Shown: piece by piece, positions 49,402-57,217 of the stretch | Layout of the letters: every line of letters begins with the position of its first letter | Numbering within the stretch: the first letter of the stretch is position 1 | Source: DATLLN01 sp963809205 | GTDB lineage: Bacteria > Actinomycetota > Thermoleophilia > Gaiellales > JAICJC01 | Direction: 5' to 3' | Assembly: GCA_963809205.1 (NCBI GenBank) | Contig: CAWEIS010000006.1 | Location: 56,702 to 120,701 of the forward strand | Length of the DNA stretch: 64,000 bases | The notes under the pieces: model-generated | Seen by the model: the letters and a program-made list of their open reading frames with translations, nothing else | Databases searched by the model: none | What the model was told of the DNA's origin: nothing | Translations under genes and position numbers: made by a program

Positions 49402-49592
49402 GCGTCGAAAAACCGATGTCTTCACGCTCTCGCACACAGCTCCAGTTCCCTCTCAGTCGTCGGCGCCGGGCCTCGCGGGCTGTCTCTCCCGCTCGGTCTC
49501 CGACTGCCGACCGGGCTCTCGCTCGAGCCCGGCCCCCGCACGCCTTGCGGCACTGTGCGAGTCCTCCCCAGCAGCGCCAGGGTTCACCCGGA
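49402..49592 (-). other. Non-coding leader of the tRNA array
   Basis: About 190 bases between the tRNA fragment and tRNA-Gln with no plausible gene. A perfect 8-bp hairpin (CCGGGCTC...GAGCCCGG, 49511-49532) stands in the middle. A promoter for the array should lie here or farther upstream, but I see no clear -35/-10 pair. Confidence 0.4.
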
Positions 49593-49640
49593 TAGCCCAT
49601 CGAGGACTCGAACCTCGGATCGTCTCCCACCTGGAGGGCT
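49593..49640 (-). other. tRNA 3'-end fragment (T-arm and acceptor)
   Basis: A perfect T-arm CGAGG-TTCGAGT-CCTCG is followed by ATGGGCT-A like an acceptor 3' strand. Upstream, AGCCC could pair with GGGCT, but only 16 bases remain for D and anticodon arms, so no full tRNA fits. It looks like a decayed or truncated array member. Confidence 0.5.
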
Positions 49641-49645
49641 TGCAG

Positions 49646-49672
49646 AACAACAAAGGCGACCCTCGGGTCGCC
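49646..49672 (-). terminator. Rho-independent terminator (minus strand)
   Basis: GGCGACC C-GA-GGGTCGCC forms an 8-bp GC stem, followed on the minus strand by TTTGTTGTT. It ends a minus-strand transcript arriving from upstream, just before the tRNA array. Confidence 0.75.
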
Positions 49673-49844
49673 CTCATCGCAGCACCGGGTGTTACGCAAC
49701 CGAGTTAGGTCACGAACCGTCCGTTCTGCGACGAGGTGTAGCGCAACGGCCGCTGCGTAAAAGCATGCGGCGGCCTCGGTGTATACGCATCATGGATGCT
49801 ATAGACCGATTCGTTGCCGATGTGTGGTTGGTGTTTTCTCATGG

Positions 49845-49879
49845 CTCAAAAGAAAGGGCGGCCTCTTGCGGGGCCGCCC
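49845..49879 (-). terminator. Rho-independent terminator (minus strand)
   Basis: GGGCGGCC pairs with GGCCGCCC around eight bases, then TTTCTTTTG on the minus strand. A classic intrinsic terminator, 39 bases after the stop of the 28-codon frame. Confidence 0.85.
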
Positions 49880-49917
49880 TCAACCAGGTGCGTCGTCTGA
49901 GCTGGTCAGCTCGACTC

Positions 49918-50004
49918 CTAGCTGAGGGCCTCCTTCGGCCGAAGCGTCGCCTGATCGCGATGCGACCCGGCGGCTTCGAGCGGTGTAGGGATACAAAACT
50001 TCAT
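49918..50004 (-). CDS. 28-codon small ORF or small RNA, near-leaderless
   Basis: ATG 50004 opens a 28-residue frame (MKFCIPTPLEAAG..., ending PKEALS). A sigma70-like promoter predicts transcription starting about 3-4 bases before the ATG, and a strong terminator follows, giving a transcript of about 160 bases. It could be a leaderless micropeptide mRNA or a small RNA in which the frame is incidental. Local sequence at the start is AT-rich, unlike the surroundings. No family recognised. Confidence 0.45.
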   Translation of the reverse strand: MKFCIPTPLEAAGSHRDQATLRPKEALS

Positions 50005-50013
50005 TGGATACAC

Positions 50014-50042
50014 AACATACACTACCGCACGCGGACGTGCAA
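50014..50042 (-). promoter_or_regulatory. Sigma70-type promoter (minus strand)
   Basis: TTGCAC (-35, + positions 50037-50042), a 17-base spacer, and TATGTT (-10, 50014-50019). Direct repeats of TGTATCC lie just downstream (49986-49992 and 50005-50011). The best promoter match in this part of the window. Confidence 0.6.
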
Positions 50043-50330
50043 CACGTTTTCGCAAATTCATTTGGCTCCGACTACGCGCCCGACATACCGAACGACGCCG
50101 CCTTGTGCCGTATTCCCGGCGGATGGTCAGACCCGGGTCAGAGCGCGGGGCCGAGACACGCCAGTCGCTCGCCGGGGAGGAAGGGTGCCGCGCCGGTGCC
50201 GACGACGACCGATCCCATGCCCTGAACCCGTCCTTGTTCGCGAGCACCTGATCCCCGGCTGCTTGACCACACCTGAGCTCTACCGAGCGTTCGCCCGGTC
50301 CCAAACACACGGTTGCGGACGCAAGCGTTT
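50043..50330. other. Intergenic region without a recognisable gene
   Basis: About 290 bases between the small transcript and the cupin gene. No frame gives a family-like protein. It contains GGTCAGACCCGGGTCAGAGC, related to the GGGGTC repeat. A weak + strand promoter for the cupin gene (TTGCGG, 16 bases, TAGGAT) ends near 50340. Confidence 0.4.
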
Positions 50331-50380
50331 TGGCTAGGATCACGCCGCGACTCGCTGCCATCCGCGACCGAAAGGCCCAC

Positions 50381-50764
50381 ATGTCCGCATATTCGAAGGT
50401 GAACCTGCTCGAGCTCGACAACTCCGCCCAGGCCAAGGCCGCCGGCGTCGAAGCGCGGTTCGCCCGTAGCCACATCGACTCCGAGCACCTCGGCGTCAGC
50501 CACTTCCGCTACCCGCCGAACTTCCAACCCACGGACGGCCACAGCCACCGGGAGCAGGAGGAGGTGTACGTCGTGCTCGGCGGGTCGGGCAGAGTGCGGC
50601 TGAACGACGACGTGATGGACGTCAAGCAGTGGGACGTCGTCCGCGTCGCGCCCAGCACGATCCGCGGCTTCGCCGCCGGCGCCGACGGCCTGGAGGTGCT
50701 GGCAGTCGGCAGCGACCGGCCGGAGGGCGGCGACGGCCAGTCCGCCAAGGACTGGTGGACCTGA
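50381..50764 (+). CDS. Cupin-domain protein
   Basis: A 127-residue single-domain cupin. GHSHREQEEVYVVLGGSGRVRLND is cupin motif 1 with the His-x-His and Glu metal ligands, and the second motif follows with VVRVAPSTIRGFAAGADGLEVLAVG, whose last His is replaced. Such proteins range from isomerases to dioxygenases and binding proteins; the activity here cannot be told. ATG 50381; monocistronic, convergent with the acetyltransferase gene. Confidence 0.8.
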   Translation: MSAYSKVNLLELDNSAQAKAAGVEARFARSHIDSEHLGVSHFRYPPNFQPTDGHSHREQEEVYVVLGGSGRVRLNDDVMDVKQWDVVRVAPSTIRGFAAGADGLEVLAVGSDRPEGGDGQSAKDWWT

Positions 50765-50765
50765 C

Positions 50766-51539
50766 CTAATGGCCGAGCGCGGCCACCTCGGCCTCGAAAC
50801 CGGCCGGCACCCATGAGATGCCCTCGGCGACGGCCGTGAAGCCTACGGACTCGTAGAGCGGCCGCCCTGCCGGCGTCGACCACAGCAGCGCCGCTCGGGT
50901 CGTGCCGCTCCAGACGTCGTCCATCGCGGCGGTCAGGACGGCGCGCCCCGCGCCGCGCCGGCGGTGGCGGACGGGAGTCATCATGCTCCACACGCCGATG
51001 TCGTCGCCGGTCGTCAGCCAGACGACGCTGGCCGGCTGATCGCCGTCCCAGGCGATCCACGTGCCGACGTCCTCGCCCTCGTGCACGTCACGCGCCAGCG
51101 TCCGCCCCGCCGACGCAACGTCAACGACGTGCGTCTCGGCGGCCACCGCGATGGCGACGTCCAGCTCGCCGCGGTTGCGAACGCGGGCAACGCGGAACGC
51201 GCCCTCCACCCGATCCGGCCGGGTCGTGCAGCGCATCAGCGCCTCGGGCAGCGGTGCCGCGACATAGCCCCCGGCGCGCAGCGTCTCGGCCGCACCGGCG
51301 TCGGCGAGATCGGACAGCGCGATCAGCCCCGGCACGTTCGCCGCGGCGAGTGCGGCCAGCAGGCCCGCGGCGTCATCCGCCGTCGCCCCGGGCAGCAACA
51401 CGGCCGGGTTCAGGTCGGGGTGGTCACCGCCCGACACCACGGCGCGCCATCTGGCGCCCGACGGCGTGTGCTCCGGACCGACGCGGTAGAGCCGGGCGGC
51501 GTGCTCGGCGAACGTCCTCCAGGCACCGTCCACGTCCAC
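50766..51539 (-). CDS. GNAT-family N-acetyltransferase
   Basis: A 257-residue protein with a degenerate N-terminal half and a C-terminal GNAT domain. WIAWDGDQPASVVWLTTGDDIGVWSMMTPVRHRRRGAGRAVLTAAMDDVW includes the acetyl-CoA loop RRRGAG, and STPAGRPLYESVGFTAVAEG is the final motif. It acetylates an unknown amine. GTG 51539 is preferred; ATG 51563 would overlap the start codon of the divergent gene. Confidence 0.82.
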   Translation of the reverse strand: MDVDGAWRTFAEHAARLYRVGPEHTPSGARWRAVVSGGDHPDLNPAVLLPGATADDAAGLLAALAAANVPGLIALSDLADAGAAETLRAGGYVAAPLPEALMRCTTRPDRVEGAFRVARVRNRGELDVAIAVAAETHVVDVASAGRTLARDVHEGEDVGTWIAWDGDQPASVVWLTTGDDIGVWSMMTPVRHRRRGAGRAVLTAAMDDVWSGTTRAALLWSTPAGRPLYESVGFTAVAEGISWVPAGFEAEVAALGH

Positions 51540-51561
51540 GCGCCTATCGTATGCTCCGGCC

Positions 51562-51987
51562 ATGGATCCGCGACCGCCCGTGCCGCCGTTCACCGAGGCG
51601 ACCGCCCGCCAGAAGGTGCAGGCCGCCGAGGACGCGTGGAACACCTGCGACCCCGAGCGCGTCGCGGGCGCGTACACGCCCGACTCGCAGTGGCGGAACC
51701 GCGACGAGTTCTTCGAGGGCCGCGATGCGATCGTCGAGTTCCTCCGCCGCAAGTGGTCGAAGGAGCTGCGCTACCGGCTCAAGAAGGAGCTGTGGTGCTT
51801 CACGGACAACCGGATCTCGGTGCGGTTCGAGTACGAGAGCCACGACCCCGGCGGCCAGTGGTGGCGGAGCCACGGCAACGAGCACTGGGAGTTCGACGAG
51901 CTCGGCTACATGCGCCGGCGGGACGCCAGCATCAACGACTACCGGATCGACGAGGCCGACCGCCGGATCCACCTCGGCCGCGACTGA
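51562..51987 (+). CDS. DUF1348 / NTF2-like protein
   Basis: A 141-residue protein of the DUF1348 (SnoaL/NTF2-like) family: VQAAEDAWNTCDPERVAGAYTPDSQWRNRDEFFEGRDAI, FLRRKWSKELRYRLKKELWCF and the C-terminal NEHWEFDELGYMRRRDASIND. The cone-shaped fold may bind a small ligand; no catalytic role is established for the family. It ends just before the convergent deiminase-fold gene. Confidence 0.88.
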   Translation: MDPRPPVPPFTEATARQKVQAAEDAWNTCDPERVAGAYTPDSQWRNRDEFFEGRDAIVEFLRRKWSKELRYRLKKELWCFTDNRISVRFEYESHDPGGQWWRSHGNEHWEFDELGYMRRRDASINDYRIDEADRRIHLGRD

Positions 51988-51993
51988 CCGCGG

Positions 51994-52992
51994 TCAGCCG
52001 GCCGGGTCGCGGACCAGCTCCATGGTCGAGCAGTGGATGCCGCCGCCGCCCTTCTGGATCTCGTCGTAGGGGATGGCGACCACCTCGACGCCGCGCCGCT
52101 CGAGCGCCTCGCGCGCCCGCGGGTAGCCGTCGCACATCAGCACACGGCCGGGCCGCAGGCAGAGCGAGTTGATCGCCCACTCCTCGTCCGGCGGGCAGTG
52201 GATGGTCTCGATGCCCTCCTCGCGCAGGCGGTCGAGGAACCAGTACGGGAGGCCGGCCGCGTCGATCAGCGCCTTGTCGGTGTCGACCATCCCCAGGTGC
52301 CCGTCGAGGTGGATCGAGAAGCCGCCCATCGGCATCACCAGCAGCTCGATCCCGAGCACATCGAGCACCTCGCCGAGCTGGCGCGCGCCCTCCTCGTTGC
52401 AGCGGATCGACGTCCCGTAGGCGGCCAGCGTCGGCGTCAGCTTGACGAAGCTGCCTCCCTCCAGCAGCCCCGTGCCGTGGATCGTCCGCAGGATCGGCAT
52501 GCCGTCGGCCGCCACCGCCTGGCTGACCAGCCGCTCCTCGCCGCGCCGCATCGCCGGCGCCATCCGGCCGATGATGGCGCCGCCCGGCACCGTGCACAGC
52601 GGATCGCGCGTGTAGATCGGCCGGGAGAGGTGCGGCGCGGCCTCGCCGGTGACCTGGACGACCTCGATGCCCTCCGCCGCGAGCGCAGCCACCAGGCCGG
52701 CGTGCTGCGAGCGGATCAGATCGAGGTCGGGCGGATCTCTTGACTCCCAGTACCAGCCGCCCTCGGGGTCGACCAGCGCCTGGGCGCGCTCGTCCCAGCA
52801 CCCGGCCCGCACCCGCTCGAACTCGTGGCCGGGGCTGCGTACGAGCACGCGCCGGAGGACGCCGACCTCGTCGTGCGCGCCCCACCGACGGCCCCAGCCG
52901 AGCTCCTGCTGGCCGGGAGTCTCGAACGCCGGCTCGGCCTCGGCCGGGCACAGCGACACGCCGTAGCCGATCGGGTAGGGGTACTCGTCCAT
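51994..52992 (-). CDS. Guanidino-group-modifying enzyme (arginine deiminase/amidinotransferase superfamily)
   Basis: A 332-residue alpha/beta-propeller enzyme. The catalytic His is in GGFSIHLDGHLGMVD, the Cys nucleophile in GGGGIHCSTMELVRDP, and acidic residues in EGGSFVKLTP bind the guanidino group. These are the marks of arginine deiminase, dimethylarginine hydrolase and glycine amidinotransferase. Which of these reactions it runs cannot be told from sequence. Start ATG 52992. Confidence 0.85.
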   Translation of the reverse strand: MDEYPYPIGYGVSLCPAEAEPAFETPGQQELGWGRRWGAHDEVGVLRRVLVRSPGHEFERVRAGCWDERAQALVDPEGGWYWESRDPPDLDLIRSQHAGLVAALAAEGIEVVQVTGEAAPHLSRPIYTRDPLCTVPGGAIIGRMAPAMRRGEERLVSQAVAADGMPILRTIHGTGLLEGGSFVKLTPTLAAYGTSIRCNEEGARQLGEVLDVLGIELLVMPMGGFSIHLDGHLGMVDTDKALIDAAGLPYWFLDRLREEGIETIHCPPDEEWAINSLCLRPGRVLMCDGYPRAREALERRGVEVVAIPYDEIQKGGGGIHCSTMELVRDPAG

Positions 52993-53116
52993 CGCTGCGG
53001 GACGCTATCGCGTTCGATCCCGGCCCGCGCGGCGGCGGATCGCGCTGGGCGTCCGGTCGAGTACGGATCCCCGTCCGGTAGTGACCGACGACGCTCCCTG
53101 ACCGCCGAAGGTGTCA

Positions 53117-53144
53117 TTGACAACGTGTGCGGGGCGCGTATCGT
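53117..53144 (+). promoter_or_regulatory. Sigma70-type promoter
   Basis: TTGACA (53117-53122), 16-base spacer, TATCGT (53139-53144), 39 bases before the ATG of the secreted protein gene. Confidence 0.6.
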
Positions 53145-53182
53145 GGCGTTGTCAGGCTCATTCTTCGGGGAGGATCGACTAC

Positions 53183-54112
53183 ATGGGGACGAGGAAGCTG
53201 CGCCGCGGCGCGCTGGTCGCGGCCGTGGTGGCCGGGGCGCTGGGTGTAACGGCGGTCGCGTATGCCGACCTCACGCAGACGCCGGTCAAGAACAACCCGT
53301 ACGTCGGGGAGATCTACTCAGCCGCGGATGGCACGTACCTGTCGTTCACGCGCAACTCCATCGGACATCCGAAGGACTACGCGCTCTACCTGCAGGCGCT
53401 CGCAGGCGGGCCAGTGACGCGGGTGAACCCCGAGATGACCCGGGGCTTCCCGGGTGGCTTTGACGGGACGTCGATGATCTATCAGCAGGTCAACCGCGGC
53501 CAGTCCGACATCAAGATGTACGACGTCAACTCGCACGTGCGGACGAACCCGCCGGCCGGCATCAACACGACCGAGTGGGAGTACTCCGCGAGCATCACCC
53601 CGGACTGGATCCTGTTCCTGCGCTCCGGGCACAACTCGGACCGCGTGGTGCTGTATGACCGGCACTCGGCGACGTTCCAGCAGCTCGACTCGGTGAACTG
53701 GAATCGCGGAGGGACGGCGTACATGGACAGCGCCGAGGTCAACGGCAACTTCGCCGTCTGGACGCGCTGCACGGCGAGATTCACCTGCCGCGTCAAGACC
53801 CGCGACCTGGTTGCGCAGACCACCGCGACCGTGCCCACGCCCGTCGGCAAGCTCGACTACGACAGCTCGGTCGGGTCTGACGGCACCGTGTACCTCGTGC
53901 GCAGCGGTCACGGCTGCGGGCTGGGCACCCGGCTTCGCGCCATCTCGCCGGGCGGCGGCGACACGCTGCTCGTCGAGTTCAGCCCCGGCGTCGAGGTGTG
54001 GTCGACCCACACCTACTCGACCGGCACGAGCGACGACGTCTACTACAGCAAGTACCGCTGCAGCGCAGGCTCGTCGCACGCCGACCTGTACAAGGTCACG
54101 AACCCGATCTGA
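53183..54112 (+). CDS. Secreted protein, probable beta-propeller
   Basis: A 309-residue exported protein. KLRRGALVAAVVAGALGVTAVAYA is a signal peptide, cleaved before DLTQTP. The mature part repeats short strands with aromatic and Asp-rich turns (DGTYLSFTRNS, GTSMIYQQVNRGQSDIKMYDVNS, ITPDWILFLRSGHNSDRVVLYDR, NGNFAVWTRC, GTVYLVRSG), as in TolB-like propellers. Four or more Cys may form disulfides. Unknown function. GGGGAGG precedes ATG 53183; a strong terminator follows. Confidence 0.75.
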   Translation: MGTRKLRRGALVAAVVAGALGVTAVAYADLTQTPVKNNPYVGEIYSAADGTYLSFTRNSIGHPKDYALYLQALAGGPVTRVNPEMTRGFPGGFDGTSMIYQQVNRGQSDIKMYDVNSHVRTNPPAGINTTEWEYSASITPDWILFLRSGHNSDRVVLYDRHSATFQQLDSVNWNRGGTAYMDSAEVNGNFAVWTRCTARFTCRVKTRDLVAQTTATVPTPVGKLDYDSSVGSDGTVYLVRSGHGCGLGTRLRAISPGGGDTLLVEFSPGVEVWSTHTYSTGTSDDVYYSKYRCSAGSSHADLYKVTNPI

Positions 54113-54129
54113 TCGCGGTTCACGAGGAT

Positions 54130-54161
54130 GCGCCGGCGGGCTCCCTGTGGCCCGCCGGCGC
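54130..54161 (+). terminator. Hairpin terminator
   Basis: GCGCCGGCGGGC/GCCCGCCGGCGC, a perfect 12-bp stem with an eight-base loop followed by TATCTT, 18 bases after the stop of the secreted protein gene. Confidence 0.8.
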
Positions 54162-54188
54162 TATCTTGTGCTCGTGGACGACGACGGG

Positions 54189-54830
54189 ATGCTGATCGAG
54201 GTGTGGTCGGATGTGGTGTGCTCCTGGTGCTACCAGGGTAAGCGGCACCTGGAACGCGCGCTGATCGAGTTCCCCGAGCGCGACCGCGTCGTGATCCGAT
54301 GGCGCAGCTTCGAGCTCGACCCCACGATCGCGGCCGACGTCGGTCTGGCCGACGAGGAGCTGGCCCGCCGCCGCAACATCAGCCTCGATGAGGCGCGGAC
54401 GATGCACGAGGTCACCGAGCAGCAGGGCCTCGAGCTCGGCATCCGGTTCGACTTCAGCCGCGCCCGCCGGGGCAACACCCTCTCGGCACACCGCGCGCTG
54501 CAGATGGCGCACCAGCAGGGGGTGCAGGACGCCGTGAACGAGCGGCTGATGGCCACGTACTTCTGTGAGGGAGGCGCGATCGGTAACCCGGCCACCGTCG
54601 CAGCCGCCGCCGGCCAGGCGGGGCTGGACGAGACGGCGGTTGCCGAGATGCTCGCGGGCGACGGCTTCGTCGCCGAGGTGCGCGCCGACGAGCAGGAGGC
54701 GCAGACGCTTGGCATCAGCGCCGTCCCGTTCTTCGTGGTCGACCGCCGCTACGGCATCGCCGGCGCCCATCCCGCACCGGTGCTGCTGCAGGCGATCGAG
54801 CAGGCCTGGGCGGAGCGGCAGCCGGCGTAG
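54189..54830 (+). CDS. DsbA-family (FrnE-like) thiol oxidoreductase
   Basis: A 213-residue DsbA-fold protein of the FrnE type. The redox motif CSWC is near the N-terminus (VWSDVVCSWCYQGKRHLERAL), a helical insertion follows, and the cis-Pro loop is SAVPFFVVDRRYGIAGA near the end. There is no signal peptide, so it acts in the cytosol on disulfides. GTG 54174 would add five residues. Confidence 0.88.
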   Translation: MLIEVWSDVVCSWCYQGKRHLERALIEFPERDRVVIRWRSFELDPTIAADVGLADEELARRRNISLDEARTMHEVTEQQGLELGIRFDFSRARRGNTLSAHRALQMAHQQGVQDAVNERLMATYFCEGGAIGNPATVAAAAGQAGLDETAVAEMLAGDGFVAEVRADEQEAQTLGISAVPFFVVDRRYGIAGAHPAPVLLQAIEQAWAERQPA

Positions 54831-55867
54831 CCGAGCGAACCCTCTCACCGGCCGAGCTGAACCGCGCGCTGCTGCAGCGCCAGGGGCTGATCGAGCCGAT
54901 CGACGCGTCGCCGGCCCGCGTGCTGGAGTGCGTCGGAGGTCTGCAGACGCAGAACGCTCAGTCCGGATATGTCGGGCTCTGGTCGCGCTCGACGGTGTCC
55001 GACCGTTCTGCCCTGACCGAGGCCATCGAGCGGCGGGCCGTCGTCCACGCATGGGTGATGCGCGTCACCATCCACATGGTCTCCCGGCTCGACTACTGGC
55101 CGCTAACCGAGGCGGTGCGCGACGCCCGCCGCCGGTGGTGGGTGCGGGCGTTCGGCCGGACCCGCACCGAGGACGACGTCGTCGCGGCCGCCGCGCGGGT
55201 GCGCGAGCTGCTCGAGGACGGCCCGATGCGGCGCGCCGAGATCGTCCGCCGGCTGGGCATCGACGCGCAGACGTGGAACGGCGTCGGGCTGTGGGTGGAT
55301 CTGGTGCGCGTCCCGCCGCAGGGCACGTGGGACCGGCCGCGCGCCGACAACTACGGGCTGGCGGAGAAGTGGATCGGGCCGTCGACGGCGACCCGCGAGC
55401 AGGCGGTCGAGCTGGCGGTGCGCAGGTATCTCGGCGGTTTCGGCCCGGCTCCCGTGCGCGACATCGCGTCCTGGGCCGGCCTGCCTGTGGGCGAGATCAC
55501 AACCGCGACGATTGGAATGCGGCTTCGCCGGTTCCGCGACGCCGATGGGGGAGAGCTGATCGACCTGCCGCGGCTGCCGATCCCGGATGCCGAGACGCCG
55601 GTTCCCGTGCGCTTCCTGCCGACGTTCGACGCCGTGCTGCTGGCGAGCTGCCGCCGGGCGCGGATCCTCCCCGAGGAGTACCGAACGAGGATCTTCGGCA
55701 CGAAGACGCCGCACTCGGTCGGCACCGTCCTCGTGGACGGCGCGGTCGCCGCGGCATGGCGTCCTCAGGACGGCCGGGTGGCGGTTGAGCCGTTTCGCCC
55801 TCTCGACGCCGCGACCCGGCGCAAGGTGGCTGCCGAAGCCGAAAAACTGGCCGTGTTCATCTCGTGA
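54827..55867 (+). CDS. Winged-helix DNA-binding-domain protein (YcaQ/AlkZ-like superfamily)
   Basis: A protein of about 345 residues. LSPAELNRALLQRQGLIEP, then VLECVGGLQTQNAQSGYVGLWSR, HAWVMRVTIHMVSRLDYWPL and a winged-helix run, ending PFRPLDAATRRKVAAEAEKL. This matches the winged-helix family that includes bacterial AlkZ/YcaQ DNA glycosylases; here I would only claim the fold. Homology extends upstream to about 54830, but no ATG, GTG or TTG is in frame there; the first legal start is GTG 54920. A base error at the true start (GTA at 54827) would explain it. Confidence 0.7.
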   Translation, partial: VAERTLSPAELNRALLQRQGLIEPIDASPARVLECVGGLQTQNAQSGYVGLWSRSTVSDRSALTEAIERRAVVHAWVMRVTIHMVSRLDYWPLTEAVRDARRRWWVRAFGRTRTEDDVVAAAARVRELLEDGPMRRAEIVRRLGIDAQTWNGVGLWVDLVRVPPQGTWDRPRADNYGLAEKWIGPSTATREQAVELAVRRYLGGFGPAPVRDIASWAGLPVGEITTATIGMRLRRFRDADGGELIDLPRLPIPDAETPVPVRFLPTFDAVLLASCRRARILPEEYRTRIFGTKTPHSVGTVLVDGAVAAAWRPQDGRVAVEPFRPLDAATRRKVAAEAEKLAVFIS

Positions 55868-56043
55868 AGAAAACGGGAATGTTTCCGTCATACGATCGTT
55901 AGAACAGATGAGGGGTTCGTGCCAGGGGCGTCGAATAAGACGTTCCGGCGCCGATGCCCTTCGGCCTACGAACGACGTCTAACCGACGCCCGAAGCGGGG
56001 TTGCTGAACGGGTGTCCAAGGTGTGGAGAGTGAAGAACGAGGG

Positions 56044-57108
56044 ATGCAGATGTTGATGGAAGAGCCGCGGATGCGGCAGGTGGTCGAGCGAGCGCAGGAG
56101 AAGGGACAGATCGAGAACGTCGAACTGTCCGGTCTCGTCGCGGACCTCGACCTGTCGGATGAGGACGTTGCCCAGCTGCGCGCGGAGCTCGACGAGCTCG
56201 GCGTGGAGATCGTGTCCGTACGGGAGATCGACCAGCCCGAGCCGGAGCAGGACGCGGCGACCGAGGCGCAGTGGTACGCGCCGAGCACCGTGGACGGGCT
56301 CGACCTGTACCTGGCGCAGATCGGCCGCACGCCGCTCCTGACCAAGCACGAGGAGCAGCAGCTGGCCCAGCGGATCGAGCAGGGCGACGAGGCGGCGAAG
56401 CGGCGGATGGTCGAGGCCAACCTGCGGCTGGTCGTATCGATCGCCAAGAAGTACCGGGGCAACGGCGTCGCGTTCCTGGATCTGATCCAGGAGGGGACGA
56501 TCGGGCTCGTGCGCGCGGTCGAGAAGTTCGACTGGCGGCGCGACCTCAAGTTCTCGACGTACGCGACCTGGTGGATCCGCCAGGCGGTGCAGCGTGCCGT
56601 CGCCAACCAGAGCCGGACGATCCGGGTTCCCGTGCACGTGCACGACCGGATCCGCAAGGTCGATCGCGCCCGCCGGACGCTCGAGGCCAAGCTCGGCCGC
56701 GAGCCGAACGCGGAGGAGATCGCCAAGGAGTCGAAGCTGAGCGTCGCCGAGGTCAACGAGGCGGACGAGCTGCGGCCGAAGACGATCTCGCTGCAGCGGC
56801 CGGCCGGTGAGGACGGCGACAGCGAGCTCGGCGACCTGATCGCCGACACGTCCAGCGAGGACGTGACGGAGTCGGTGGCCGGCACGATGCGCAACGAGGC
56901 GCTGAGCCGGGCGCTCGACCGGCTGACGCCGCGGATGCGGAAGATCATCGAGCTGCGGTTCGGTCTCGCCGGTGGCGAGCCGATGCTGCTCGAGGCGGTC
57001 GGCCGCGAGGTCGGGCTGACCCGTGAGCGGGTCCGCCAGCTCGAGGCCGAGGCGATCGCGCAGCTGGGTGCCATGGAAGGCATCGACCAGCTGCACGACG
57101 CAGCCTGA
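56044..57108 (+). CDS. Primary-type RNA polymerase sigma factor (sigma70 group)
   Basis: A 354-residue sigma factor with a region 1.1-like N-terminus (MRQVVERAQEKGQIENVELSG). Region 1.2 (LDLYLAQIGRTPLLTKHEEQQLAQRI), complete region 2 (GVAFLDLIQEGTIGLVRAVEKFDWRRDLKFSTYATWWIRQAVQRA), region 3 (VHVHDRIRKVDRARR) and region 4 (RMRKIIELRFG, EVGLTRERVRQLEAEAI) follow. The whole resembles SigA/HrdB-type factors. It is short because region 1.1 is small. ATG 56044 after GAGGG; upstream GTG 56023 is an alternative. A long 5' gap (175 bases) suggests regulated expression. Confidence 0.9.
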   Translation: MQMLMEEPRMRQVVERAQEKGQIENVELSGLVADLDLSDEDVAQLRAELDELGVEIVSVREIDQPEPEQDAATEAQWYAPSTVDGLDLYLAQIGRTPLLTKHEEQQLAQRIEQGDEAAKRRMVEANLRLVVSIAKKYRGNGVAFLDLIQEGTIGLVRAVEKFDWRRDLKFSTYATWWIRQAVQRAVANQSRTIRVPVHVHDRIRKVDRARRTLEAKLGREPNAEEIAKESKLSVAEVNEADELRPKTISLQRPAGEDGDSELGDLIADTSSEDVTESVAGTMRNEALSRALDRLTPRMRKIIELRFGLAGGEPMLLEAVGREVGLTRERVRQLEAEAIAQLGAMEGIDQLHDAA

Positions 57109-57217
57109 TCTGACTCGATAGCACTATCCAGGGGGCCGGGATCGCGACCAGCGACCCGGCCCTCTGAAGCGATTCCGGGGGATGCCAACGTCCGAACCGC
57201 GCCGGTAGAGTGGGTTC

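Noticed and set aside
47500..49730. Many 60-370-codon frames on both strands across the tRNA array
   Set aside because: They translate tRNA arms repeatedly (motifs such as GFEPASS, GSNPA, AGSSPAG come from T-loops) and none resembles a protein family.
49845..50042. tmRNA gene
   Set aside because: No alanine acceptor stem (GGGGCU/AGCUCC type), no tag ending in ALAA, and the length is too short.
45400..50400. Prophage or integrative element carrying the tRNA array
   Set aside because: No integrase, capsid, terminase or replication gene is seen in the window; the flanking genes (xthA, cupin, acetyltransferase) look chromosomal. A past transfer remains possible.
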